Shown piece after piece: positions 52,344 through 61,232 of a DNA stretch of 64,000 nt; within the stretch, counting starts at the first letter, position 1, and the number at the start of each line of letters is the position of its first letter. Under the pieces are notes generated by a model. It was given only the letters and a program-made list of their open reading frames with translations. It ran no database searches and was not told the origin of the DNA. The position numbers and the translations under genes are program-made. The DNA is from Lachnospiraceae bacterium (GTDB lineage Bacteria; Bacillota; Clostridia; Lachnospirales; Lachnospiraceae): the NCBI GenBank assembly GCA_902363555.1, contig CABJAM010000001.1, positions 248,001 to 312,000 of the forward strand, given 5' to 3'.

Positions 52344-54602
52344 CTACTTATAGATTATTAATCGATTCCCGGTCCAAAGAGTGCATACAGGAAGTATCAA
52401 TAACACGATTTTTCCCACAGATGTCAGGTTCCAGAACTGGCACTGGAAGGAGGAAATCAGCTCAGCAGGTTTGAGTGCAAATTGAAGATTTTGATTAATA
52501 AAAGTAATCAGCACATTTTCATAACCCATGTGGGCCACATAGGATAAGCACAACGGAAGAAGAAATAAAAAACCTCCTACAATAATATTTTGGGTGGGGT
52601 TTACAAAAATCTGTGTGATAAACGCGATCAAAATACCTGCATATATACCTGTGATGCAGCGAAAAATCACGGTGAGTGCCATGTAAGAGCTGATAGATAT
52701 ATGCAGGGGCATAGATTCAAATTTATAATAGGACTGTATAGAATACTGGCAATACGTAAGGCCATACCGTACAAAATATTCACAGTAGGTAAAGCCCCAA
52801 AGAATAACGGAATATAGCGCCCCAAGCCCTGCGGAAATGCATATTTTTCGCCAGTAGATTTTTTTTCCGTACGGGGTGGATCGGAGCAGTATGTTCATCT
52901 GATTGCGCCGGTCCTGATAAAACAGTGTACATAAAGAAAGAATCAGAGCAATAATAATCCAAAGGGTGTTGGTAATCTCTGTCATACTATCGTAGAAAAA
53001 CTGATCCATGATGTAAGTATTTATAAAGCCTGCATTGTCATCGCTTAGCTGTCTCAGATACTGCGCCTGCTCATTTATCCTCATAAGTGAATTAAGTTCT
53101 TCACTGGACATATCTCCCGGGTCAGAGAGTATATCTTCAATCTGAGCCGCCTTTTTATCTGTATAGTCTCCCTGAAAGCTTTCAATATTCCTTACATAGA
53201 AGAAATCCTCCCTGCTGACAAGATTCGTACCCGCATCAAAAGACAAAATGCTGATCAGAAGGAGAGCCACTCCGATAAGCCAGACCTTCTGATTCAGAAT
53301 GGTTTTATACAGCTCATAATAAAGCAGACTTTTAGGCCGGGAAGGATGCTGGATAAAAATTTTACCAGGCAGATGAAAGTGGATACCTATCCCGTGTAGA
53401 AAAAGTATCATGCTTATAAATAAGATGCTTGCTATGATTATAAAAAATGAAGCGGCATGAACTAAGGAAACAGGAAATGAAAACAGATTCAGATTCTGGT
53501 AATTACCAATAATCTGTTTCATATCCATAAGCCCCACAAAATTTAAGTACCTGAAAATTTTAGCTGCCGGTGTGTCAGGTATGAGGAACCATAGCAGAAA
53601 ACTTGTGGCTATAGATAAACCAAACACTCCCCAGGCCATCTTGTCACCTTTAAATAACACAGCAAGAAGCTGACAGAACAGGGAGATAAATAAAATCGCG
53701 CAGACCTTACCTGCCAGAAACAGGAGGAGATACTGACCAAGTGTCCATGGATATGCAACGTTCCTGAATACAGCCATCGCCTGAACCGGTTCATTCCAAA
53801 AATCAAGTCCGATAAATAAGCTGGTCTGGATGTAGTTTGACAGATAGAATATGAAACTTATGCCTGCGGTCGCCAGGACAACTGCCATCATTTGTGATAT
53901 CCTGAGACGATACTTCCCTCTGGGGGTTGCCTGAATAAGATTAGCCATACCACTTTTGGCATCATAACCAAACATCTGAAAGCTTAACAGCCCCACACTG
54001 ATCAGCAACAGAATATCTGTCAGATAGTAGTTTTGTATCAGGCGGACACCAGTGCCGTCCACTGGCGTCAGATGAAGCTCCTTTACCCGCGAAAAATCCT
54101 TTACAGTCTTTTCAATATTTCTTTTTGAAAAGCTGTTATTCCTGGCAAAGATGCTTGTATTTATCATCGCATCGGCGCGTTCGTCAAGCCCATCAATAAA
54201 CGAATTGTAGCTCGCAATGGCCTGATACTGTTCAGTAAGATCGATCAGAACATCCATCATGTAGTTGGCCGTGTCCGCATCCATATAGATCGAGTTACTG
54301 TATTTTTCCAGAATACGTGAGGTGTCCTCCTCCGATAAATAGCCCGGATTGATGAAGTAAGCATTTAACTGAGATATATCGGTCATTTCAGCTTCAAGCA
54401 ATGTCAGACACCGGGAGATATCATTGCTTTCCGACGCCAGTCTCAGTCTCCATTCCTCTTTTATTCTCTGTTCCATGGTGACAGGGATGGAAGGTATCAT
54501 ATATATATAATAAACTACGGCATTCATGAAAAAAAGCAGAAGAAGAATCCACTTTGTCTTTACGCTGAACAGTTTTTTTAATTCAAAACGTGTCAGTTTC
54601 AT
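52344..54602 (-). CDS. Large ABC exporter permease (two-half)
   Basis: 752 residues, with two similar halves: each starts with a juxtamembrane F/Y-E-L-x-K motif (RFELKKLFSVKTKWILLLL; YYELYKTILNQKVWLIGVALL) followed by a helix, a large extracellular loop, and about five helices. It overlaps its ATPase gene by 4 bases. The junction between the halves is a short basic linker of about 20 residues, in contrast with the paralogue at 62015. Function is inferred as export or membrane remodelling; substrate unknown. Confidence 0.85.
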   Translation of the reverse strand: MKLTRFELKKLFSVKTKWILLLLFFMNAVVYYIYMIPSIPVTMEQRIKEEWRLRLASESNDISRCLTLLEAEMTDISQLNAYFINPGYLSEEDTSRILEKYSNSIYMDADTANYMMDVLIDLTEQYQAIASYNSFIDGLDERADAMINTSIFARNNSFSKRNIEKTVKDFSRVKELHLTPVDGTGVRLIQNYYLTDILLLISVGLLSFQMFGYDAKSGMANLIQATPRGKYRLRISQMMAVVLATAGISFIFYLSNYIQTSLFIGLDFWNEPVQAMAVFRNVAYPWTLGQYLLLFLAGKVCAILFISLFCQLLAVLFKGDKMAWGVFGLSIATSFLLWFLIPDTPAAKIFRYLNFVGLMDMKQIIGNYQNLNLFSFPVSLVHAASFFIIIASILFISMILFLHGIGIHFHLPGKIFIQHPSRPKSLLYYELYKTILNQKVWLIGVALLLISILSFDAGTNLVSREDFFYVRNIESFQGDYTDKKAAQIEDILSDPGDMSSEELNSLMRINEQAQYLRQLSDDNAGFINTYIMDQFFYDSMTEITNTLWIIIALILSLCTLFYQDRRNQMNILLRSTPYGKKIYWRKICISAGLGALYSVILWGFTYCEYFVRYGLTYCQYSIQSYYKFESMPLHISISSYMALTVIFRCITGIYAGILIAFITQIFVNPTQNIIVGGFLFLLPLCLSYVAHMGYENVLITFINQNLQFALKPAELISSFQCQFWNLTSVGKIVLLILPVCTLWTGNRLIIYK

Positions 54603-55498
54603 CCAATCACCTGCCTTTGGTCAAACATATCCAGATATACCTCCTGCAGATTTGGAAAAACGGGCTCAATATGTTTTAGTTGCCCGCGGATGCTGTCGAT
54701 TGAAGCATCATCGCCCAAAATACGTACACAAAGACGGTTATCCGGCATTTCTTGTAAATTGCTGATTATGAATTTCTCTTCGAGCATATCCATATTCCGG
54801 GTATCAATGATACATTCAAATACACGTCCGTTAATCGTAGCGCAAAGCTGACCGGGAGTTCCCTTTAGCCGGATTTGTCCATCGCCTAAAAGAATGATTT
54901 CCCGGGCAATGGATTCCACATCGGAAACGACATGGGTAGCTAGTATAATAATTTTGTTTTCTGAAATACGACTGATAAAATTTCTGATTTTAATCCGTTC
55001 TTTGGGATCCAGTCCGGCTGTAGGCTCATCCAGGATGATAACTTCAGGTGAGCCCAGCAATGCCTGAGCGATGAGAATACGCTGGCACATGCCACCGGAG
55101 AAGCTTCCCAGCCTGCGGTCCTGGACGTCCAGAAGCCCTACCACCTCAAGCACCTGGTGAATCTGCTGAGGAATATCTTTTTTTGGAAGTGCCTTCAAAA
55201 CCGCCATATATTCCAGAAATTTCCGAGCTGTAAATGCATCATAAAGCCCCTGGTTTTGTGGAACGTAGCCCAAGATCTTCTTAAATGCAGTTTCACTCTT
55301 GCTGGTGGGTATACCATTATAAAATACCTGGCCACCGTCAGCTGACAGATTTCCTGTGATTATCTGGATCAAAGTGGATTTGCCAGCGCCGTTTGGCCCA
55401 AGAAGGCCGTAAACACCCCGCTCCAGTGTCAGAGAGACATTGTTAAGAACGGTATGCCTGCCATAGTTTTTGCTGATGTTTTTTATCTCAAGCTCCAT
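54599..55498 (-). CDS. ABC exporter ATPase
   Basis: 299 residues. Walker A GPNGAGKS, Q-loop VPQNQG, signature SFSGGMCQR, Walker B VIILDEPTAGLD, switch His in ATHVVSD, then a C-terminal extension of about 85 residues typical of BcrA/NatA-like exporters. Partner of the permease encoded next. Related to the ATPases at 35629 and 61233. Confidence 0.94.
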   Translation of the reverse strand: MELEIKNISKNYGRHTVLNNVSLTLERGVYGLLGPNGAGKSTLIQIITGNLSADGGQVFYNGIPTSKSETAFKKILGYVPQNQGLYDAFTARKFLEYMAVLKALPKKDIPQQIHQVLEVVGLLDVQDRRLGSFSGGMCQRILIAQALLGSPEVIILDEPTAGLDPKERIKIRNFISRISENKIIILATHVVSDVESIAREIILLGDGQIRLKGTPGQLCATINGRVFECIIDTRNMDMLEEKFIISNLQEMPDNRLCVRILGDDASIDSIRGQLKHIEPVFPNLQEVYLDMFDQRQVIG

Positions 55499-55525
55499 AA
55501 ATCCCCCTGCAAAGCAATAGAATGA

Positions 55526-55552
55526 TAACAGTTCAGTGATACCGAATTGTTA
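55526..55552. repeat. AACAGTTC-type dispersed hairpin
   Basis: TAACAGTTC and GAATTGTTA pair with one G-T wobble around a short loop in the gap between the lipoprotein and ATPase genes. Same family as elements near 5651 and 38880. Confidence 0.55.
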
Positions 55553-55576
55553 CATAGAATATGATTTTTAACTGTT

Positions 55577-56782
55577 TTAATAAACAATTGGTTTATAGTA
55601 TTCCGGTGTAACCCGAAGTATTTCCCGTGCAACGACGGTACCGCCTTTTAAATCTGATTTATCAACACAATAATAAGTAATCTCTGTGGCATCATTCTGA
55701 CTTTTTATAAAAAGTTTTTCTTTTCCACTCAATATCACATATCCGGGAGCAAAGTCTCCTGCCGCCACCTCCCCGGCCAGGGTTCCATCCTGTTTATAAA
55801 TATGTAATTTCCGTTCGGATTCGGGGAGTATATAATTGCCGATATCTATATCTTTAAAATACACATAGTTATCATCTACCTGAGAGAGATACACGAGCTG
55901 ATTCACCACGCTAAAATCCTGTTCTGTCAGTTGCCGGGTCTGTTTTTCGTCGATGGCGCACTGATAAAACGTGATTTTCTGAGAAACATCCAGGGAATAT
56001 TCGCCCTCAGCAACCGTAGTATAAAGCTGATTATTACCTATATGAAACCCTTCTGTATGGAAATTAAAAACGTCAGATATTTCGCCTGTATCTAAGTTTA
56101 TTTTTCGGGGATTGTGTGTTAAATAGCCGGAAAATTCTATCATATCAATATATAAATACTTATCATACGCCAGCATATAATTTATTTCCGGGTCCTTTAG
56201 CGCGTTACTTTCAAAAATAATTTTTTTCTGTGAGGGCTTGTCCAGTGATATTTCAGTAACTATTAATGTGGGCGTTGTTGATTCTGTGTCATATTCTTTT
56301 GTATAGACATAGCCCTTACCGCGATGGACAACGAAGCTGACCAGATCGACCTGACTGTTGTAAATACTTTTTCGAGAGCTTCCATCCAGAGCTACTTTAT
56401 ATATGCACATGCTATATTCAGGGGTGAATGCTTCGGCAGAGATATATAAATAACCATTGTAATAGTTGATGCAATGGCTGGTTCCAGGAAAAATGGCATC
56501 ACAATTAATTGCAGTTTCTATGGGTTCGTTATTATGCAGACATTCAGGTTTACTGCATACGATTGCAGGGTTTTTCATATTATTATCCATAAAGACCAGA
56601 TAGTTTCCAAGAAACATATAATAGCCCTCCGGAGTCTCTACTATGGAGCTGCCTAAACTCTCAACAAAACCATACTGACAATCGAAAAAAGCATTATCCT
56701 CCGGAGATACTGTTTGCTCACGACAAGCCGGGAGTATAAGAAAAAGTGAACATAATATACATAGGAAAAAGATTTTATTCAT
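55577..56782 (-). CDS. Lipoprotein, beta-propeller-like (DUF5050-type)
   Basis: 401 residues from the ATG at 56782 (AGAGGTG upstream; a GTG three codons earlier lies on that site). Lipobox ILPAC, Cys near residue 20. The body has repeated strand patterns with Y-I/L-Y and D-G-S turns (VALDGSSRKSIY, KYLYIDMIEF, DNYVYFKDI), like the DUF5050 propellers. It shares this layout with the lipoprotein at 59852. First gene of a lipoprotein-ATPase-permease module and therefore a likely extracellular sensor or chaperone for it. Confidence 0.75.
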   Translation of the reverse strand: MNKIFFLCILCSLFLILPACREQTVSPEDNAFFDCQYGFVESLGSSIVETPEGYYMFLGNYLVFMDNNMKNPAIVCSKPECLHNNEPIETAINCDAIFPGTSHCINYYNGYLYISAEAFTPEYSMCIYKVALDGSSRKSIYNSQVDLVSFVVHRGKGYVYTKEYDTESTTPTLIVTEISLDKPSQKKIIFESNALKDPEINYMLAYDKYLYIDMIEFSGYLTHNPRKINLDTGEISDVFNFHTEGFHIGNNQLYTTVAEGEYSLDVSQKITFYQCAIDEKQTRQLTEQDFSVVNQLVYLSQVDDNYVYFKDIDIGNYILPESERKLHIYKQDGTLAGEVAAGDFAPGYVILSGKEKLFIKSQNDATEITYYCVDKSDLKGGTVVAREILRVTPEYYKPIVY

Positions 56783-56808
56783 ATATGCCACCTCTTTTTA
56801 TTTTAGTG

Positions 56809-56848
56809 AAAAGGATTTTGGTTTTATATAGCAAGCCAAAATCCTTTT
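56809..56848. terminator. Terminator/attenuator between secreted protein and lipoprotein genes
   Basis: 13-bp perfect arms (AAAAGGATTTTGG and CCAAAATCCTTTT). It lies 26 bases upstream of the lipoprotein start and about 90 bases after the secreted-protein stop. Read-through would be needed if the downstream module has no promoter of its own. Confidence 0.8.
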
Positions 56849-56936
56849 TATCTACATATGTTATTAGGGTGATGTATTTAATTATATTTCGAGTACTATT
56901 TAAATGGCAGCTATCCTTACTGCGAGTGACTTTAAA

Positions 56937-57311
56937 TTAAGCATCAACAGAAAAGTATTTAAGTGCACCATTATATGTAACCTCGGCCTCGTGGTGACCT
57001 AAGATTGTTAAGATGCTGCTTCCTGTGTTGCTAATATCTACGATTGCAGTAGTAGCAGCTACACTGGAGTTAGAACCAGACCTTGAAGTAACGCCTCCAG
57101 CACCATTATATTGAACAGTAACTTTGGCAGATACATATTTAGCAGAGGAACATGTCGTTACTGCCTGAGCTCTCGTTGAACTTAATTTAGTTTTTGAATA
57201 TGTAATGGAATGTCCATAAAAAGTAGTTGTCGCAGCAAAAGATGGGATAGAACCTAAAACAAATGCGCATATGACTGCTACTGCTAATAATTTCTTGAAG
57301 TTTTTTCTCAT
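56937..57311 (-). CDS. Small secreted Ser/Thr-rich protein (124 aa)
   Basis: 124 residues from the ATG at 57311 (AAAGGGG upstream; an in-frame ATG at 57359 adds 16 non-signal residues and is rejected). Sec signal peptide MRKNFKKLLAVAVICAFVLG...SFA, cleavage after SFA. The mature part (about 98 residues) is rich in Ser, Thr and Val with a beta-strand pattern (YVSAKVTVQYNGAGGV), one Cys and no lipobox. No family recognised. Encoded in line with the sigma factor and anti-sigma genes and a likely member of that regulon. Confidence 0.7.
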   Translation of the reverse strand: MRKNFKKLLAVAVICAFVLGSIPSFAATTTFYGHSITYSKTKLSSTRAQAVTTCSSAKYVSAKVTVQYNGAGGVTSRSGSNSSVAATTAIVDISNTGSSILTILGHHEAEVTYNGALKYFSVDA

Positions 57312-57517
57312 AACGATATCCCCTTTCTTTCTGGTGTTGTATTTTCCTGTTTTGTACATGCCAGATTTAGCAATCTTAGCTCTCCATTGGTATCACCTCT
57401 ATATGAAGTATTTGATAATCTTATTGTACTAAATTTGGAACTGAATTTATAGGCATATAAATTACAGAAAAATTTGTTGTTTTTTCTGTAATTATTTTGT
57501 CAGGAGAAACGTAAATT

Positions 57518-58399
57518 CTATTGTATCTTCAATGTCGTAACTTTTAAATAGGATAGCGACGCATTAATTATAGCTAAGTAATAATCGCCATCTTCTGGTG
57601 CGATAAAGGTGAATGTACCAGGCATATCAGTAATTGTTTGAAGATCAAATATAATAAGTCTGCCATCTTTTATGTAGGCTAAATTCATATCTTCGCCCTT
57701 GGTTTCGCTTGCAGCAAAGGTTGTATCAATAGCTATTGTTATTTGTAAACTTTCATTAGCGTTTAAATGCCAGCCGCTGCCGTTTTCTTTTGTAAATACG
57801 GCAATGTCGTAAATATCATAAATGAATTCTTCTGTAGTATAAATACTATTTCCAGAATTGCTTAATGCAATATCTGTTGCAGAATTGAATAGATCAGGAT
57901 TTTCAAAGGATGCTGCACTCAAAATTTGCGATGCATCAAAACGGCCTGGATCTTTAGTGAATTCTGTTGGAGGACATGTATCAATTTGTTGTACCGGGTT
58001 AGGATGATTTAATTGCTCTTCAAGACCGTCTGTGGCTTTAAATACACCAGATAATCGACCGGATAGTGCGGCGTAGGTAACGCCGGAAATGCTTAATCCC
58101 GCGAGACAGAGTAAAATAATCCCGGCAACTTTGAGTTTTTTTGCCTTATGCATAAATTGCTTATATTTATTTGTACGGTTTATTGAATTATCCATGGATC
58201 GCTTTTTATTTTGCTCTGGGTTAAAATTTTCTAAAATAAGATCTACATCGATTTCCGGTATAACAGGATTTACATCAGTTTGAGGTTGTTTTATTGCATC
58301 GTTAATTCGTTTTTTTAGGTTTAACTCAAAATTTTCCGGAATATCGCAAGATTCATTTTCCAATGTATCCAGCCATTGATCAAAGTCAGTCTTGTTCAT
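57518..58399 (-). CDS. Probable anti-sigma factor with extracellular domain
   Basis: 293 residues from the ATG at 58399. Cytoplasmic N-terminus (about 1-87), one transmembrane segment (about 90-112; VAGIILLCLAGLSISGVTYAAL), then a beta-rich outside domain of about 180 residues. No zinc-binding HxxxCxxC is visible. The start lies inside the end of the sigma-factor gene (17-base overlap), the usual arrangement for sigma/anti-sigma pairs. Regulated release of the sigma factor on envelope stress is inference. Confidence 0.75.
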   Translation of the reverse strand: MNKTDFDQWLDTLENESCDIPENFELNLKKRINDAIKQPQTDVNPVIPEIDVDLILENFNPEQNKKRSMDNSINRTNKYKQFMHKAKKLKVAGIILLCLAGLSISGVTYAALSGRLSGVFKATDGLEEQLNHPNPVQQIDTCPPTEFTKDPGRFDASQILSAASFENPDLFNSATDIALSNSGNSIYTTEEFIYDIYDIAVFTKENGSGWHLNANESLQITIAIDTTFAASETKGEDMNLAYIKDGRLIIFDLQTITDMPGTFTFIAPEDGDYYLAIINASLSYLKVTTLKIQ

Positions 58400-58946
58400 C
58401 AATTAACCCTGCCTTTCTTAATTTCTTTTTTGCATAAGTAAGATAGTTATCGACCTGCTTAACTGTAATATTTAATTTCTCAGCAATTTGTCGGGGTTTT
58501 AAGCCATCAATATATCTTAACTTAAACACAGTTCCTGATGCTGGTGGTAACAGATCAATCTTATTAAGAAGATATTCAATAGATTTATTTTCTATATAGA
58601 CATCTTCAGCTGATGGTGCATAGGCATCATGCAATAGTTGCTCCTGTAAACGTTCCTTTTTATTTTCCTGACGGATGATATCCACTAAATGATTTTGTGC
58701 TCTACTTATAATAATTAAGCTGCACCAGTTTCGTAGTGAATATTTATCCGGATGATAATTGTCGATATGATACCATATGTAAGTATAAGCTTCAGACAGA
58801 CAATCCATAATTTCATCATGAGTGGAGGTATCTTGTAGTACTCTTTGAATAATTTTATAAAATATTTTAAAATATTTATCAACAAAAAAATTAAAAGCCT
58901 GTTCATCTTTATTTATAATTTTGTCTATGAGTTCTTTTTCATTCAT
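58386..58946 (-). CDS. ECF-type RNA polymerase sigma factor
   Basis: 186 residues, normal for ECF factors. Region 2 at about 15-85 (AFNFFVDKYFKIFYKIIQRVLQD, DEIMDCLSEAYTYIW), region 4 at about 125-180 (LPPASGTVFKLRYIDGLKPRQIAEKLNITVKQVDNYLTYAKKKLR). GGGGAG precedes the ATG. Divergent from a secreted-protein gene 215 bases away; a 14-bp palindrome TGTATATATATACA (58984-58997) lies about 40 bases upstream. Confidence 0.93.
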   Translation of the reverse strand: MNEKELIDKIINKDEQAFNFFVDKYFKIFYKIIQRVLQDTSTHDEIMDCLSEAYTYIWYHIDNYHPDKYSLRNWCSLIIISRAQNHLVDIIRQENKKERLQEQLLHDAYAPSAEDVYIENKSIEYLLNKIDLLPPASGTVFKLRYIDGLKPRQIAEKLNITVKQVDNYLTYAKKKLRKAGLIDEQD

Positions 58947-58983
58947 TGTTTATTCTCCCCGTAATTGCCTTTTACTACCTCTA

Positions 58984-58997
58984 TGTATATATATACA
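58984..58997. promoter_or_regulatory. TGTATATATATACA palindrome upstream of the sigma-factor gene
   Basis: Perfect 14-bp dyad about 38 bases before the sigma-factor ATG; it overlaps likely -10 sequence on the minus strand. Confidence 0.45.
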
Positions 58998-59091
58998 ATA
59001 TATTTAACGAAAATCCTGAAAAAAATGATAAAAACTTTTTTTTCTCTTTTTTGCATAATTAGTGTTCGTGTTTTTTGGCGTTTATTTGGAA

Positions 59092-59120
59092 TTGAAAATA
59101 TGCCTGTTTAGTAATATACT
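59092..59120 (+). promoter_or_regulatory. Sigma-A promoter of the second secreted protein gene
   Basis: TTGAAA, 17-base spacer, TATACT, ending 42 bases before the ATG at 59162. This means the gene need not depend on the neighbouring ECF factor. Confidence 0.65.
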
Positions 59121-59161
59121 GTGCTTATCACTTAAAAAGTTAAATGATGGGAGGAGAAAAA

Positions 59162-59536
59162 ATGAAAAAGAAAAAATTTATTGCACTTTTATTGGTCATC
59201 TCTCTGGTTGCCTCGATGTCTGTCTCTGCCTTTGCTGCTGACATTCAGCCCAGATCATCAATTTCGTATGGAAATACTACATTGAAATCTGGGGGAACTT
59301 ATTATCTTAAACTTTACGGTGGAAATTTTACCATAAGTGCGAATAAAACAGTTAGCATTAGTTATACTCCCAGTAAATCCGGTGTAATCAGAGTCTATTT
59401 TTATAATTCTGATACAGGAAGCGCCACTCGCGTTTACTCAAGCTATACACCATCCTCCATGGTTACAGGCTATTTCTACATGTATAATTCATCATCAACA
59501 TCTGTTACTGTTTCTGGTGTATCTGTAAGTTACTAA
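59162..59536 (+). CDS. Small secreted beta-rich protein (124 aa)
   Basis: 124 residues from the ATG at 59162 (GGGAGGAG upstream; an ATG at 59144 overlaps that site). Sec signal MKKKKFIALLLVISLVASMS...AFA, cleaved after AFA. The mature 98 residues are Ser/Thr/Tyr-rich with alternating strands (YYLKLYGGNFTISANKTVSISYTPSKSG, VRVYFYNSDTG-like). No Cys. I do not recognise the family. Exactly the same length as the secreted protein at 56937, though the sequences are not obviously related. Ends with an 11-bp perfect hairpin. Confidence 0.7.
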   Translation: MKKKKFIALLLVISLVASMSVSAFAADIQPRSSISYGNTTLKSGGTYYLKLYGGNFTISANKTVSISYTPSKSGVIRVYFYNSDTGSATRVYSSYTPSSMVTGYFYMYNSSSTSVTVSGVSVSY

Positions 59537-59537
59537 T

Positions 59538-59578
59538 ATAATGCAGGTGGCAGGCGAAAAAACTGTTACCTGCATTAT
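59538..59578 (+). terminator. Hairpin after the second secreted-protein gene
   Basis: ATAATGCAGGT and ACCTGCATTAT are perfect 11-bp arms around a 19-base loop; only a weak T-rich tail follows. Confidence 0.65.
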
Positions 59579-59851
59579 CTATTATGAAATCAAACAAAAA
59601 ATCATTGCCAAACACACGCATCTAGGAAAGCATACCATAATCAGACTCTTTAAATCATAATGGAAACAATATTGAAACAAGATTCTTTTATAATTCTAAT
59701 ATAATTTGTCAGGGATTTCCAGAGGAAATCGTTGACCTGTTTGCGCATCAGCGAAATTCCTATTACAATTTGTCAGGCATTTCCAGGGAAATCGTTGATT
59801 TATTTGCGCATCAACACTAATCCACTAGAATTATAAGAGAGGGGTAGATTA
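59579..59851. other. Intergenic region with two hairpin repeat units
   Basis: No gene is seen. TATAAT occurs at 59689-59694 and 59700-59705 without a good -35. It is followed by two units (from about 59706 and 59770, 64-bp period) of the GATTTCC-type element and then the ribosome binding site of the lipoprotein gene. Confidence 0.5.
59706..59815. repeat. GATTTCC-type dispersed hairpin element, copies 2 and 3
   Basis: Unit 1 contains GATTTCC-AGA-GGAAATC (perfect 7-bp arms), then GTTGACCTGTTTGCGCATCA. Unit 2 has ATTTCC-A-GGGAAAT, then GTTGATTTATTTGCGCATCA. The period is 64 bp. Related to 51564-51650. Confidence 0.75.
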
Positions 59852-61174
59852 ATGAGGAAGTTAAGTTATATTTTGTGTATTGTACTATGTCTTGGAACTC
59901 TGATTTCCTGCCGGAGCGGAGGACCGACCGCGGACCGGGAGCTGACATCTGGTCAGGCATCGGCAGCCGGGCATGAGTCGGTGTCGGGTGAAAATTCTCC
60001 TTCCGGCCAAACTTTGGCAATGGACGGAAACGTGTCGGATACGAAGGAATATGATCTGCAAATGGTGACCTCCAACGGCGGATTATTGAATAGCTCCTGG
60101 GCCATAAGCGATGACGGATGTTATGAGATTTATTCAAACGGCGATTGGACCGCAAACATTTTATACACGGATGTGGCGACAAAGCAGAGAATTTATTTAT
60201 CCCCGGATCTGTCCTCAGACCATCATTCAGAGGCCGATCCCAGTTGGATTGACGATACAATGGGCGGTGTCGGTCTTTTTGTGGCGCAGGGCCACCTTTT
60301 TATAGTGAAATACGGTTATGATGAGACCGTCGGAGCCTTATACCGGTCGGATTTAAACGGGGAAAATCGGACGAAGCTGCTGGAATTTCGGAATTACGCT
60401 CCGATCAGGTCAACTGTTGTCAGTGATGGGCAGTATTTATATGCATTGCTCACCAAAAGCTCCGGCAGGGCTGTTTTGGCGAGACTGAGTCCAGATAACG
60501 GTGATATTGAAGAGCTTTGTGAGATGCCCTTTGATACAAATTTTCTCCTGTCTGCATATGAGGACTGCCTTGTTATAAAAGCGCTGGATGTTCCCGAGCC
60601 GAAGGACGGTGAGAATGCCGTTGATACATATGAAAATACAAGGCATGTGGTGTATCAGTATTCACTGGCAGAGCATCAACTGACCGAGGTTATTTCGTGG
60701 AAGCAGGATACTATGTTTGAGGGGTATGATGGTTCCAGCCTTTACCTTTTTGATCGTGCCAACGATTGTCTGAAAGCCGTTGATCTGCACGATGGTACGG
60801 AGACTATGGTGATCAGCTCTCTAAAGGAAAAAGGAATCAATAAGGATGAAGTTTCTTATATTTCCTGCGTTCGGGATGGCCATATGATTTATGATGAGGG
60901 TGGATGGAGTTATGTTTTAGATTTATCCACACTGGAAATTTCAGAAATGAAATATCTGGAGAACTATAAATATCCATATATCATTGCTTCTTATGGGGAC
61001 AAGTATCTGATTACGGCGGATGATCTGATTATACCGAGGGATGATTTTGATCCGGGTGGAAATCCCATAATTGTTGACGTAATTATGAGCCAGTTGGCTC
61101 TGATCACGCAGGAGGATTATTGGAGCTGTAATTATAATTTTGAGCGGATCAAAAACACTTTTTTAGATGAGTGA
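59852..61174 (+). CDS. Lipoprotein, beta-propeller-like (DUF5050-type)
   Basis: 440 residues. Lipobox LISC, Cys near residue 20, then a low-complexity Ser/Gly-rich linker to about residue 55. The body has repeated D-G/Y-L-Y patterns (ALYRSDLNGENRTKLLEF, DGQYLYALL, SSLYLFDRAND, LHDGTETMVI) like the protein at 55577. It begins a lipoprotein-ATPase-permease module parallel to the minus-strand one. GAGGGG lies before the ATG. Confidence 0.75.
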   Translation: MRKLSYILCIVLCLGTLISCRSGGPTADRELTSGQASAAGHESVSGENSPSGQTLAMDGNVSDTKEYDLQMVTSNGGLLNSSWAISDDGCYEIYSNGDWTANILYTDVATKQRIYLSPDLSSDHHSEADPSWIDDTMGGVGLFVAQGHLFIVKYGYDETVGALYRSDLNGENRTKLLEFRNYAPIRSTVVSDGQYLYALLTKSSGRAVLARLSPDNGDIEELCEMPFDTNFLLSAYEDCLVIKALDVPEPKDGENAVDTYENTRHVVYQYSLAEHQLTEVISWKQDTMFEGYDGSSLYLFDRANDCLKAVDLHDGTETMVISSLKEKGINKDEVSYISCVRDGHMIYDEGGWSYVLDLSTLEISEMKYLENYKYPYIIASYGDKYLITADDLIIPRDDFDPGGNPIIVDVIMSQLALITQEDYWSCNYNFERIKNTFLDE

Positions 61175-61232
61175 TAGAATAGTTTGGTTTCTTTGAACAG
61201 TTATATTAGTCAGGATTGGGGAGGGGGATTTT

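Noticed and set aside
56937..57311. Lactococcin 972-type bacteriocin
   Set aside because: Size, signal peptide and nearby ABC genes fit, but the mature sequence lacks the characteristic Trp/Gly/Tyr pattern and no DUF1430 membrane partner is present.
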